The translations under genes were made by a program, and so were the position numbers. A stretch of 17,446 nucleotides of DNA, from assembly GCA_035634055.1 (NCBI GenBank), contig DASQDR010000279.1, positions 1-17,446 on the forward strand, given 5' to 3'. This stretch comes from JAICTV01 sp035634055. Lineage in GTDB: Bacteria > Planctomycetota > Phycisphaerae > Tepidisphaerales > Tepidisphaeraceae. Under the pieces are notes generated by a model. It did no database searches, was not told the DNA's origin, and saw only the letters and a program-made list of their open reading frames with translations. Positions 1 through 9,172 of this stretch are shown here, piece after piece (within the stretch, counting starts at the first letter, position 1; the number at the start of each line of letters is the position of its first letter).

Positions 1-72
1 GACAACGGACCACGCCCCAGGACGCGGCTAAGACGGCGGCGCTCGACCGACCGCCCGCCGGATTGTCGCGCC

Positions 73-1785
73 TCATCCCCCGGCGGCGCGGGGGGTGGCG
101 TGGGCGGCGACGGGGGCGACGCGGGAGGTCAGCCATTCGACCAGCGTGCGCACGCCCCAGCCGGTGGCGCCGCGGGCGTAGTACGGCAGTTCCTTGTCGG
201 TGTCGGCGACGCCGGCGATGTCAATGTGGGCCCACGGGACCGAGTCATCGCGCGGGACGAAGTGGCTGAGGAACGCGCCGCCCTGGAGCGGCGAGGCCCA
301 GCGCCCGGCGGAGTTGACGATGTCCGCGTAGTGGGATTTGATCTGATCGCGCTGCTCGTCGCCCACCGGCAGCCGCCAGATTTTCTCGCCCGCGTGGTCG
401 GCCGCGCGCTGGATCTCGGCGATCAGCGCGTCGCTGTTGGTCATCACGCCCGCCATGGTGTGCCCCAGCGCGACGACCACGCCGCCGGTGAGGGTCGCCA
501 GGTCGACCACGGCCGACGGGCGGAAGGTCTCGATGCCCCACGCGAGGGCGTCGCCGAGGACGAGGCGGCCCTCGGCGTCGGTGTTGGTCACCTCGACGGT
601 CACGCCGTTGTACATGCGGAGGATGTCGCCCGGGCGGTAGGCGTTGCCGCCGGGCATGTTCTCGGCGCTGGAGAGGATGCCGATGACGGGGATCGGCAGC
701 TCGAGTCGCGCGACGGCGTACATGAGCCCGAGCACCGTCATCCCGCCGCTCTTGTCGAAGATCATCTCCTGCATCCGGTCGGCGGGCTTGATGGAGATGC
801 CGCCGGTGTCGAAGGTGATCGACTTGCCGACGACAAGGACGGGAGCGGCTTGCCCGGCGACGCCCCGTTTGGTTGAAGCGGCGCCGGCGGCGCGCTTGCC
901 CGCGGCGCCGCGCCCCGCCGCTGGACCGCGCCCGCCGCGCGGGCCGCGATGCTCCAGCACGATCATGCGCGGCGGGCGCTCGCTCCCCTGACCGACGGCG
1001 AGGATCCCGCCCATGCCGAGCTTCTGCATCTGCTTCTCGTCCAGCACGCGGACCTGGAGCCCGACCTCACGGGCGAGCTGCTGCGCGACGGCGGCCAGCG
1101 AGGGCGGGTTGATGCTGTTGCCCGGGCGCGACGCAATCGTGCGAGCGAAGTTCTGACCGTCCGCGATGACCCGCGCCCGCTCGACGGCCGCTCGGACGTC
1201 AATCGCGGCATCGGGATTCCCGCTCGCGCCCACACCGCCCCCGCTACCGCCGCCGCCACTACCGACGCCCGCTCCAGCGGCGACGATCGTCACGTCCAGC
1301 GCCGCCGGCTTCTCGCCGTCGTCGTCCTTCTTCTGCGCCGACCCCTTGAACTCCTCGTAACGGAAGCCCGCCAGCAGCAGCCCGGTGACCAGCGCGTCCG
1401 CCGCCCACGTGGGGGCGACGGTTTCGATGGTCGGCAGGATGAGCGCGAGGCGCGCCAGCCGATGCTTCCTCGCCGCCCGCGCCACCTGCCCGCCGGCGAC
1501 GCGCAACGTCTCCGGCGTCACCTTGTCGGCCGCGCCCAGGCCCACGACATAGATCCGGCGGTGCTTCCCTTTGGGAGCATCGATTAGATCGAAGGCGATC
1601 TCCTTCGCCCTGCCGCGCACGACGCCCGCCGCCAGCAGCCGCTCGACCGCCCGTCGGTCGTCGTCGCCGAGCAGCTCCGACAGCGTCCGCCCGTCACCCT
1701 GCGTGACGAACGTCACCACCGCGTCAGCATCGGGCGGCAACTTGGCCTGGGTGGAAACGGTGACGTCGGTGCTCGTCGGCAGCAT
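73..1785 (-). CDS. pepA: Leucyl aminopeptidase (peptidase family M17)
   Basis: Cytosolic di-metal aminopeptidase that removes N-terminal residues from peptides during protein turnover. From the chosen start the protein is 570 residues, longer than the usual ~500. The M17 catalytic domain is clear: VVGKSITFDTGG (Lys321, Asp326), FDKSGGMTV (Asp344) and the signature NTDAEGRL (residues 401-408) carrying metal ligands Asp403 and Glu405 and catalytic Arg407. The ATG at 1785 is chosen because a purine-rich ribosome site (GAGAGGA) lies 8 nt upstream; an in-frame ATG at 1914 would add 43 residues that do not look like the family. Two low-complexity insertions stand out: a Gly/Ser run near residues 170-188 and a Gly/Arg/Ala stretch near 279-314, just before the metal-binding strand. 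The gene is monocistronic as far as can be seen, with a promoter candidate at 1827-1854. Confidence 0.95.
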   Translation of the reverse strand: MLPTSTDVTVSTQAKLPPDADAVVTFVTQGDGRTLSELLGDDDRRAVERLLAAGVVRGRAKEIAFDLIDAPKGKHRRIYVVGLGAADKVTPETLRVAGGQVARAARKHRLARLALILPTIETVAPTWAADALVTGLLLAGFRYEEFKGSAQKKDDDGEKPAALDVTIVAAGAGVGSGGGGSGGGVGASGNPDAAIDVRAAVERARVIADGQNFARTIASRPGNSINPPSLAAVAQQLAREVGLQVRVLDEKQMQKLGMGGILAVGQGSERPPRMIVLEHRGPRGGRGPAAGRGAAGKRAAGAASTKRGVAGQAAPVLVVGKSITFDTGGISIKPADRMQEMIFDKSGGMTVLGLMYAVARLELPIPVIGILSSAENMPGGNAYRPGDILRMYNGVTVEVTNTDAEGRLVLGDALAWGIETFRPSAVVDLATLTGGVVVALGHTMAGVMTNSDALIAEIQRAADHAGEKIWRLPVGDEQRDQIKSHYADIVNSAGRWASPLQGGAFLSHFVPRDDSVPWAHIDIAGVADTDKELPYYARGATGWGVRTLVEWLTSRVAPVAAHATPRAAGG

Positions 1786-1796
1786 GCGCGGGTTCC

Positions 1797-1808
1797 TCTC
1801 TCTCTCTC
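1797..1808. repeat. (TC)6 dinucleotide tract in the pepA leader
   Basis: A pure TC run on the plus strand reads as (GA)6 in pepA mRNA and merges directly into the ribosome-binding purines upstream of the ATG at 1785. Length changes in the run would alter the leader but not the SD-to-ATG spacing. Confidence 0.7.
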
Positions 1809-1826
1809 CGGGTGTCGCTGCCGGCG

Positions 1827-1854
1827 AGTATAGGGAACCGGAGATCACCGGCAA
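1827..1854 (-). promoter_or_regulatory. Candidate sigma-70-type promoter for pepA
   Basis: On the minus strand a TTGCCG box (1854-1849) is followed, after a 16-nt spacer, by TATACT (1832-1827), close to the -35/-10 consensus. It lies about 40 nt upstream of the pepA start, giving a plausible short leader. The call rests on sequence match only. Confidence 0.5.
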
Positions 1855-1898
1855 CGCGGGGCCGCGGCGGTGGTTGGTCGTTGGAGGGAAGAAATTTA

Positions 1899-2069
1899 GA
1901 ACACGAATGGACACGAATGCGCAAGAATGTTCACGAATAAAATGGAGAGAGTGCGGCTGTCGGCGTCACACACGCTCTCTCTCTCTCTCTCTCTGCCTCT
2001 TGTTCTTCTCCTCTGTTCCCTTCTCTTTCATTCGTGTTCATTCGGGTCGATTCGTGTCCATTCGTGTTC
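1899..2069. repeat. Inverted pair of 10-mer arrays flanking a (CT)10 tract
   Basis: Lies in the 300-bp gap between the 129-residue gene and pepA. The right array (2030-2069) is four 10-bp units of the type TTCGTGTYCA. The left array (1899-1938) is the same unit in reverse complement, with decayed copies. The inner 20 bp are a perfect inverted repeat: GAACACGAATGGACACGAAT at 1899-1918 against 2050-2069. Between them lies (CT)10 at 1975-1994. From memory, similar CACGAATGGA units are dispersed in intergenic DNA of several planctomycetes; not verified here. No gene is visible in this gap. Confidence 0.85.
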
Positions 2070-2085
2070 CTCTTCCGCCCGGGGC

Positions 2086-2475
2086 CTACGCGTTGGCCTT
2101 CTGCTGGTAATACTGGTTGATGTGCTGGTAGACCTCTTCCGGGAAGTTGAGGTTCTTGTAGACGTTGCAGGCGTCGGGGTCGTCCACGTTGGGGCAGATC
2201 GGGAAGTCCTGCTGCTCCTGGAACTGCCGGATCTTCTCGCGCTTCGGGGGGTTGTAGTCGCGGCCCTTCACCTGGAGCACCAGCGCGCGGGCCTGCTCCT
2301 CGTCGAAATTCTTGCTCTTGGCCAGCAGCTTGGTCAGCTCGTTCTCGTCGAGGAAGTGGTGGGCAACCATCGTGAAGACGAGCCGGCCGTAGTGGCCGAT
2401 GTCCTTGCCCTGCTCGAGCGCGTCAAGCAGGTGGTTCATCATGTCATTCTTACGCAGTTCGTTCAGCTTCGACAT
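2086..2475 (-). CDS. Conserved-looking small protein of unknown function (129 aa)
   Basis: I do not recognise this protein with certainty. It is soluble, has no signal peptide or membrane segment, and is mostly helical by eye. It contains CPNVDDPDAC (Cys94 and Cys103), which could be half of a metal or Fe-S site, and an aromatic C-terminus. The segment GRLVFTMVAHHFLDENEL, followed by a NFDEEQARALVLQ helix and a YNPP turn before the Cys pair, loosely recalls the order of elements in the primase large subunit (PriL) C-terminal domain; this is speculation. The ATG at 2475 has AGGAG 7 nt upstream; an in-frame start at 2520 lacks this support. A terminator hairpin at 2565-2595 separates it from the gene upstream. 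Confidence 0.75.
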   Translation of the reverse strand: MSKLNELRKNDMMNHLLDALEQGKDIGHYGRLVFTMVAHHFLDENELTKLLAKSKNFDEEQARALVLQVKGRDYNPPKREKIRQFQEQQDFPICPNVDDPDACNVYKNLNFPEEVYQHINQYYQQKANA

Positions 2476-2564
2476 CGCGTGGCTCCTGTGGTTAAAGACG
2501 AGGGACAGGAGTCGCAACACGCGTGCCGGAGTAAGCAGTTTGTTAGGGTATCTTGAGTAAAAGA

Positions 2565-2595
2565 CAACGCTGCGACTGCGGCGGTCGCAGCGTTG
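2565..2595 (-). terminator. Rho-independent terminator after the small membrane protein gene
   Basis: A perfect 12-bp stem, CAACGCTGCGAC paired with GTCGCAGCGTTG, closes a 7-nt loop. Read on the minus strand it is followed by TCTTTTAC. It begins 13 bp past the stop of the gene at 2608-3006. Confidence 0.8.
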
Positions 2596-2607
2596 GGGGG
2601 AACGAGC

Positions 2608-3006
2608 TCAGGAGACGCCGGCGTACTCCGCGATTCGGCCGGCGGGCGACGGGGCCCCCGGCACGTGCGGGCGCGGCGAGGTCATGGCCGCCACCGCGAT
2701 CTCGAACGCGCCGATGCCCGCCAGCGTCAGGCGGACGTCGGGCGCCTCGTCCTCGAGCATCACCGCGGCGCCGATCAGCGTGGCGCCGCTGAGGGCGTCG
2801 AGCGCGAGGTGCGCCTCCATCGGCAGCACCTTCACCAGGCCGCGCTCGTAATCGGTCATCATGCTGTACAGGCCCGCGCCGATGCCGGCCATCTTGAGCA
2901 GCGTGGCCGTCGGCCGCTCGCACTTCATCACGTGCGGCAGCGCGGTGATGGCGGCGCCGACGACATAGTCCAGCACCCCGTGCGTACGGGTGGAAATCAT
3001 CGCCAT
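2608..3006 (-). CDS. Small four-helix membrane protein, SPW-repeat-like
   Basis: A 132-residue protein with four hydrophobic segments (about residues 10-27, 36-50, 64-88 and 93-110). It opens with ISTRTHGVLDYVVGAA and has a second similar half, LPMEAHLALDALSGA. This internal duplication, and the phrases THGxLDY and LYSxxTDYExGLxKxxPMxxHLxLD, are typical of small SPW-repeat-type inner membrane proteins of unknown function found in many bacteria. The ATG at 3006 is chosen because AAGGAG lies 6 nt upstream; the open frame runs 29 codons further but only through a tandem repeat (Arg/His/Pro/Thr-rich translation). It may be co-transcribed with the basic protein gene upstream across a 177-bp repeat-filled gap. 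Confidence 0.8.
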   Translation of the reverse strand: MAMISTRTHGVLDYVVGAAITALPHVMKCERPTATLLKMAGIGAGLYSMMTDYERGLVKVLPMEAHLALDALSGATLIGAAVMLEDEAPDVRLTLAGIGAFEIAVAAMTSPRPHVPGAPSPAGRIAEYAGVS

Positions 3007-3020
3007 GACGGGCTCCTTGG

Positions 3021-3075
3021 TGTCGGGCTTTGGTGTCGGGTGTCGGGTGTGGGGTGTCGGGTGTCGGGTGTCGGG
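3021..3075. repeat. Heptanucleotide tandem repeat (TGTCGGG) in a 5' leader
   Basis: Seven units of TGTCGGG, one of them TGTGGGG, occur on the plus strand; six are contiguous at 3034-3075. The first unit ends 2 nt from the Shine-Dalgarno sequence (3013-3018) of the membrane protein gene. The G-runs spaced by 3-4 nt fit a G-quadruplex pattern on the plus strand, which is the template strand for that gene. Confidence 0.9.
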
Positions 3076-3126
3076 TCGTGCGTTGTTCCTCATGGGCCGC
3101 GCCCGATGCTGTCTCCCAACCCGGAC

Positions 3127-3176
3127 CCCGAAACCCCAGTCGAAACCCAGCCCCGAAACCCCAGTCCCGAAACCCG
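3127..3176. repeat. Tandem 14-mer (CCCGAAACCCCAGT) with partial copies
   Basis: Two exact copies of CCCGAAACCCCAGT (3127-3140 and 3152-3165) with partial copies at 3141-3150 and 3166-3176. The minus strand carries four or more G-runs separated by 2-4 nt, a G-quadruplex pattern on the strand opposite to the array at 3021-3075. It sits directly after the stop codon of the 99-residue gene. Confidence 0.85.
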
Positions 3177-3183
3177 ATCCCCC

Positions 3184-3483
3184 TCACCGCTTGCGCGTCG
3201 ACACGTCCACGCGCGGCGTGCTGCCGCGGGCGGAATGGCGGGCGTTGCCGGTGTAGGTCTTGTTGGTGTCGCGGCGGTTGCCACGGTTCTTGCCCCCGCG
3301 CTTGCCGGGCTTCCCCTCGGCGCGGCTGACGTCGATCATCTTCTCGAGCTTGATCTTCCCCTTCTCGTTGATGTCGCCCTTGCCGGGCAGGGCCGAAGCG
3401 TTCACATCGGCGCTGCGCCCGCGCGGCTTCTTGCGGGGCGACGGGCCGGCGACGAGACGGGCGATCTTCTTTTCCTTGGCCAT
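3184..3483 (-). CDS. Highly basic, probably disordered protein of unknown function (99 aa)
   Basis: A 99-residue protein very rich in Lys, Arg and Gly with almost no hydrophobic core, no signal peptide and no Cys. It starts MAKEKKIARLVAG and has a middle segment KGDINEKGKIKLEKMIDVSRAEG that could fold as a helix, followed by GKRGGKNRGNRRDTNKTYTG. I do not recognise the family. The charge suggests binding to nucleic acid or the ribosome; that is inference. Expression is well supported: AAGGAGG (3490-3496) lies 6 nt before the ATG, the strongest ribosome site in the window. It is divergent from the DUF1361 gene and upstream of the small membrane protein gene on the same strand. Confidence 0.8.
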   Translation of the reverse strand: MAKEKKIARLVAGPSPRKKPRGRSADVNASALPGKGDINEKGKIKLEKMIDVSRAEGKPGKRGGKNRGNRRDTNKTYTGNARHSARGSTPRVDVSTRKR

Positions 3484-3576
3484 TGAATGCCTCCTTCAGG
3501 TGCCTTGAGGATGCAACGCATATGCCGCGCGCGGCGCAGCGCCCCCGCTCGCAGCGCCCCGGCCCGCGCACGCCGA

Positions 3577-3606
3577 TTGGACGGCGGTAACTTTATGGTG
3601 TAAAGT
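3577..3606 (+). promoter_or_regulatory. Candidate promoter for the DUF1361 gene, with dyad over the -10 region
   Basis: TTGGAC (3577-3582), an 18-nt spacer and TAAAGT (3601-3606) fit a sigma-70-type promoter; the ATG at 3662 is about 50 nt from the expected start site. The -10 box is the right half of an ACTTTA-TGGTG-TAAAGT dyad (3590-3606), a possible operator. On the minus strand a consensus-like TTGACA (3615-3610) points toward the 99-residue gene, but I cannot place a well-spaced -10 for it. Confidence 0.45.
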
Positions 3607-3661
3607 AATTGTCAAGGAGCCTCGCCAGCCGAAGGTGCCCGCCAGTCGAAGGAGCTTGTCA

Positions 3662-4525
3662 ATGGAACTGTGGAACGACCTCTCGAAGCAGCCCGACAGC
3701 CGCGCCGAAGCCGCCCGCGCCGATTCCGCCTGCGCCGACTTCGGCGGCCGCGACGCCGCCGGTGCCCGGCTCGCCCGGGGCGACATCCGCGATGATGTCG
3801 CATCGGACGCTCGCCACGTCGTCGGCCGGCTGCACCGGTTTCTGCTCGACGTCCGCTTCTACCCGCTCGTGCTCTGCACGCTCGTCTGCTTCGCCTTCCT
3901 GGCGGCGCGGGCGCACCTGCTGGGGCACTTCGGCTATGGGTTCCTGGTCAAGAACTTGTTCCTGGCGTGGACGCCCTACTGCTTCAGCCTGATCGCGACA
4001 ATCCTGCACGAGCGCGGCGAGCGGCGCGCTGCTCTGCCGCGGTCGACGCAGCGCCGCGCCGGCGCGACGTGGCTCGCCGCCACCGTCTGGGCAGCGTGGC
4101 TGGCAATGCTCCCCAACGCGCCGTACATCTTCACGGACCTGATCCACTGGCGCGCGCGGCGGGAGATGCCGTGGTGGTTCGACCTCGGACTCGTCCTGAT
4201 GTTCGCGCTGGCCGGGTGCTTCCTGGGGATCGCGTCGCTGCGGATCATGCACGACCTGGTCCGCCGGCGGCTCGGCCCCGCGCTCGGGTGGGCCTTCGTC
4301 TGCACGGTGGCGATCCTGAGTGGGTTCGGCATCGATCTCGGCCGGTTCGAGCGGTGGAACAGTTGGGACCTGCTCACCCGCCCGCACCACATCCTCGGCC
4401 AGATCGGCCGCGGCCTGGCGGACCCGCTGGCCCACGGGCGCACGCTCGGCGTCACGCTCATGTTCGGCGCGATGATGCTGATGACCTACGTGATGTTCAC
4501 CCACCCCGCCCGCCGCGTGCGGTGA
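3662..4525 (+). CDS. DUF1361 multi-pass membrane protein
   Basis: A 287-residue integral membrane protein. The DUF1361 family signature is present: KNLFLAWTPY near residues 97-106, the LPNAPYIFTDLIHW motif at about 150-163, and FGIDLGRFERWNSWD at about 222-236. Six or seven hydrophobic segments can be traced from residue ~65 to the C-terminus. The family's function is unknown. The first ~60 residues are hydrophilic, Ala/Asp/Arg-rich and unlike the usual short N-terminus. The ATG at 3662 has AAGGAG (3649-3654) 7 nt upstream and is preferred over an in-frame GTG at 3635. It is followed by the cupin gene on the same strand after 84 bp. Confidence 0.88.
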   Translation: MELWNDLSKQPDSRAEAARADSACADFGGRDAAGARLARGDIRDDVASDARHVVGRLHRFLLDVRFYPLVLCTLVCFAFLAARAHLLGHFGYGFLVKNLFLAWTPYCFSLIATILHERGERRAALPRSTQRRAGATWLAATVWAAWLAMLPNAPYIFTDLIHWRARREMPWWFDLGLVLMFALAGCFLGIASLRIMHDLVRRRLGPALGWAFVCTVAILSGFGIDLGRFERWNSWDLLTRPHHILGQIGRGLADPLAHGRTLGVTLMFGAMMLMTYVMFTHPARRVR

Positions 4526-4609
4526 CGACGTCGCGGCGCACCGACGTGCGCGAACGTGCGCGGACGCGCGCGGCTGACGCCGTCGCAGGTCGGCGATACA
4601 ACCCACGCC

Positions 4610-4996
4610 ATGCGCCACCTCAGCACCACGTCGGCCCGGCGGTCGTTCTTCAAGGTCCTGCTCAGCACCGCCGACGCGCAGGCGGCCATGATGACGCTGA
4701 AGCCGGGCCAGAGCACGTCCGATGAACCGGTCAACGAGCACCCGCGCTGCGAGCAGTGGGTCTTGGTCCTCGGCGGCACGGGCAAGGCCATCGCCGGCAA
4801 GCGCCGCGCGGCGTTGAAGCCCAACTCGCTCCTGCTCATCGAAAAGGGAGAGCCCCACCAGATCACGGCCACGGGCAAGTCGCCGCTCGTCACCCTCAAC
4901 TTCTACGCCCCCCCGGCCTACACGAAAAAAGGAGACCTGAAGCTGCTGGCGCGCGTGCCGACACTGGCGGCGGCGTTAACACCAGCGCGCCGCTGA
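4610..4996 (+). CDS. Small single-domain cupin protein
   Basis: A 128-residue protein with one conserved beta-barrel (cupin_2) domain. Cupin motif 1 is visible as EHPRCEQWVLVLGGTGKA, with His44 and Glu48 as likely metal ligands, and motif 2 as KPNSLLLIEKGEPHQI, with His83. The usual second His of motif 1 (HxH) is replaced: the segment reads H-P-R-C, so metal coordination may be atypical. Substrate cannot be predicted. The ATG at 4610 is chosen because the domain begins soon after it; no strong ribosome site is visible, and an in-frame ATG at 4556 is possible. It may be transcribed with the DUF1361 gene. It converges on acnA, and the 219 bp between them (4997-5215) shows no gene and no convincing terminator. 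Confidence 0.82.
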   Translation: MRHLSTTSARRSFFKVLLSTADAQAAMMTLKPGQSTSDEPVNEHPRCEQWVLVLGGTGKAIAGKRRAALKPNSLLLIEKGEPHQITATGKSPLVTLNFYAPPAYTKKGDLKLLARVPTLAAALTPARR

Positions 4997-5215
4997 CGCG
5001 AAGCTCGGCGGCACCACGGGGCGCGAGCCAGGCCCCGCCCCCATTACTGCGCCGCCAGCTCAAGTTGCATCTTCAGCTAGTTAGAGTGGTGCGTGTTCGC
5101 GGCGTAGCGTGGGCAGCAGGAGTTGCATCATCCCGAAGCGTACTCGCGCGTCCGAGCGACTCTCGATCCAAGTCCAAATAGCGTGCCCCTCCGGCCATTC
5201 GCGCACCCCTCGCCA

Positions 5216-8050
<2,835 letters not shown>

Positions 8051-8197
8051 AAATGTCAGCGGTTGACGGATCACGTCCAAGCGGGGCCGACAAGGCGGCC
8101 GGAGCGGGGACAGGCGGCTGATCTTATGCGCGGGGGGTTGAGGTTCAAGGAAGCGAGGGGTCGGACGCGACCGGCGGCCCCGGGGAAACGCGCCGGT

Positions 8198-8213
8198 GGC
8201 TGCCAGGGCAGCC
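8198..8213 (-). terminator. Possible stem-loop downstream of the HExxH gene
   Basis: GGCTGCC-AG-GGCAGCC forms a perfect 7-bp stem with a 2-nt loop, 33 bp past the stop of the HExxH gene. There is no T-run, so termination is uncertain. Confidence 0.3.
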
Positions 8214-8245
8214 TGGAGCACGCGTGGCAGCGGGGACGTCCGCGA

Positions 8246-9109
8246 TCAGCCCTGGAACCGCAGCGTCAGCACCCACGCCCGCCATTGCTTCTCGAACGCC
8301 TCCATCGACCGCGGCGCGACGGTTGCCTTCAGCGTGGCCACGCCGGTCGGGTCGGTAGCGTGCCCGTCGCGGAACTGGCGGTAGAAGGCGGGGAGCTTGT
8401 CGTGGTCCTGCAAGTACATCAGCAGGTAGCGGGCGTGCGCGTAGTTCATGCCGACGTGCGCGTCGCCGTAGAAGTCGTCGTCGGCGAGGAGGGCGGCGAT
8501 CGGGCGCAGCTTGTCCTGCCGGATCGCGCGCTGGAGCGCCGGCAGCCGCCAGTTCGCCAGCCCGCGGATCTCGCCGCCCGCCAGCGTGCACTGCTCGAAC
8601 AGGCTGCCCAGCCCCTCGTTGAACCAGTCGGGCACGTCCGGGAAGTCCGGCCGGATCAGCGCGTGCGTCAGCTCGTGCACCAGCGTTCCGGTGCCGGTGC
8701 CAACGTTCATCAGCATCGTGTTGTCGCGGTGGCGGTAGTAGCCGTAGCGCGTGACGTCGGCGTCGCCGAACCACTGCCGGGCGAGCCGCCGGTACGGCTC
8801 GTCGGCCTCGAACAGCAGGATCAGGGTCGGCTCGCTCGGGCGGGCGTCGAAGAACTTCTTGTGCAGCGCGTCGGCGGCGGACTGGATGGTGCCGGCGACG
8901 TACCCGCGAAGCTTCCGCTCGCCGCCGTCACCGGCCACCACGAACGGCGGGCTGACGATCACGCTGAGTCGCTCGGCGCGGAAGCGGTCGTCCCAACGGG
9001 CGCGCATCGCGTGGCACTTCTGCTCGAGCGTCGGCTGCGTCGAGGGCGCCGCGGCAAACGCCGCGGAGGCGCAGGCCAGCACCGTCGTCAGCAGGAGCAT
9101 CGGTCGCAT
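8246..9109 (-). CDS. Secreted HExxH zinc metallopeptidase-like protein
   Basis: A 287-residue protein with an N-terminal signal peptide (MRPMLLLTTVLACASAAFAA, cleavage near residue 20). It carries a gluzincin-type active site: HELTH at 145-149 and NEG at 164-166, where Glu165 is the expected third zinc ligand, in the order seen in DUF1570/peptidase MA-like proteins. A WFNEGLG phrase after the HExxH is typical of such exported planctomycete proteins. The C-terminal half is helical with RYLLMYLQDHDKLPAFYRQF, also common in this group. Substrate is unknown. It lies 63 bp downstream of nuoA on the same strand, so read-through from nuoA is possible. No clear ribosome site precedes the ATG at 9109. 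Confidence 0.82.
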   Translation of the reverse strand: MRPMLLLTTVLACASAAFAAAPSTQPTLEQKCHAMRARWDDRFRAERLSVIVSPPFVVAGDGGERKLRGYVAGTIQSAADALHKKFFDARPSEPTLILLFEADEPYRRLARQWFGDADVTRYGYYRHRDNTMLMNVGTGTGTLVHELTHALIRPDFPDVPDWFNEGLGSLFEQCTLAGGEIRGLANWRLPALQRAIRQDKLRPIAALLADDDFYGDAHVGMNYAHARYLLMYLQDHDKLPAFYRQFRDGHATDPTGVATLKATVAPRSMEAFEKQWRAWVLTLRFQG

Positions 9110-9172
9110 GACGGGTGAGACGCCCGCGGAAGCGGGAAGTTCCGCGCGGGCAAAATCACGCTCCGCGGTCGG

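Noticed and set aside
1..72. End of another gene at the left edge
   Set aside because: No recognisable coding sequence or terminator in the 72 bp beyond the pepA stop.
3021..3176. Possible CRISPR-like array
   Set aside because: Units are only 7-14 bp, contiguous, with no unique spacers, and no cas gene is present.
3659..4858. 399-codon minus-strand open frame opposite the DUF1361 and cupin genes
   Set aside because: Shadow frame rich in Arg, Gln, Asp and Glu; the plus-strand proteins carry recognisable family motifs.
4997..5215. Small gene or terminator in the cupin-acnA gap
   Set aside because: Only weak 5-bp stems and no open frame with a ribosome site; nothing can be supported.
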